In this document: in pieces, positions 63,546 to 64,000 of the stretch
Numbering within the stretch: the stretch's first letter is position 1
How the letters are laid out: every line of letters starts with the position of its first letter
DNA from: Sternotherus odoratus
Taxonomy: Eukaryota > Chordata > Testudines > Kinosternidae
Assembly: GCA_032164245.1 (NCBI GenBank)
Contig: JAVMKO010000004.1
Coordinates: forward strand, 34,387,626 to 34,451,625
Direction of reading: 5' to 3'
DNA: 64,000 nt
The notes under the pieces: model-generated
The model's input: the letters and a program-made list of their open reading frames with translations, nothing else
What the model was told of the DNA's origin: nothing
Database searches by the model: none
Position numbers and translations under genes: made by a program

Positions 63546-64000
63546 CTGATTCTTGACACAGAGAGTGGTGGGCAGAATAGCCCATCCCCTCATTTTTCCC
63601 ACCAATTATCACTGGTTACCCACCAACCAATTTTGGTTCACTGATTTCTGGTTTACTAAGCATGATGTTGACACAGTCCTTGAGTTATAGCAGGAAGCCT
63701 TTTTTATTTGGACTAATTCAGTCTTTTTGTCTCCCTTTCCTATCTTTTCCCATCAGCATTTGTTGTTATAGGTTATTGTGATATCTTATCAACATACACT
63801 CACTTTTACAGTTGTGATCACAATTAGGGTAAATTGGTAAGCCCAATTGCCCCCCCCCCAAGATAACGAATCTGAGTGTAGTGTATCACAGCTTGCTTTA
63901 GTTCAGTTGCAACCTGATTCAGAGACTCTGCAATGTTGGAGCAAATGATTCTGTCTATCATTCAATGATCTATATGATATAGATTGGAGGATATGTGCTA

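Larger units (their letters stand above)
50806..64000 (+). other. AFG2A: AFG2A intron 9 (5' part)
   Basis: At least 13 kb with no further AFG2A exon recognised. It contains a TG/TA microsatellite, a 4.4-kb CR1 with a nested MITE, a MIR-like SINE split by a hAT element, an old LINE on the minus strand, CORE-SINE-like fragments, and a fold-back SINE near 63410-63545. 59900-63400 is AT-rich with nothing recognised. Human AFG2A also has very long introns. Confidence 0.75.

Noticed and set aside
50806..64000. Search for AFG2A exon 10 and the D2 ATPase
   Set aside because: No segment resembling the D1 lid continuation or the second P-loop (GPPGCSKT-like) was seen.

Overview
This is vertebrate nuclear DNA, most likely from a turtle. 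The genes are broken into short exons with standard splice sites. The spaces between them are full of sauropsid repeats: CR1 LINEs on both strands, a tRNA-derived SINE beginning AATCAGAGAGGTAGC and ending near CTTCGTTGGATGC that I recognise as the turtle (cryptodire) type, and many hAT, Tc1/mariner-Tigger and PIF/Harbinger copies. No L1 or Alu was seen. The turtle call rests on the SINE and MITE families and is an inference.

Gene layout is the conserved amniote block FGF2 - NUDT6 - AFG2A (SPATA5). (1) 1-10202: the end of an FGF2 intron and the last FGF2 coding exon (+ strand, 61 codons and stop). (2) 10700-33340, minus strand: complete NUDT6. I could place all five coding exons (33100-33340, 30638-30841, 23392-23447, 16055-16109, 10700-11094). 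All phases fit and the product is 316 residues with a perfect Nudix box. (3) 33341-33451: a CpG-rich, TATA-less divergent promoter between the NUDT6 and AFG2A start codons, only 111 bp apart. (4) 33452 to beyond the window, + strand: AFG2A, of which nine coding exons (about 557 residues: N-domain, linker and first AAA+ module) are present. The remaining exons lie past 64000; 50806-64000 is the start of a long intron.

NUDT6 converges on FGF2: its last coding exon begins 498 bp downstream of the FGF2 stop, the arrangement behind the FGF2 antisense transcript known in other vertebrates. NUDT6 and AFG2A are divergently transcribed from one promoter, so the three genes form a sense/antisense chain.

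No CRISPR, operon or unknown multigene system is present. The less ordinary items are a GC-AG intron in NUDT6, a tandem (NAGNAG) acceptor in AFG2A, three fold-back SINEs (one with a 13-bp target duplication), a Harbinger-like element carrying an inverted G-rich minisatellite inside a short AFG2A intron, a hAT element retaining a transposase dimerisation segment, and several clean nested insertions with readable target-site duplications.
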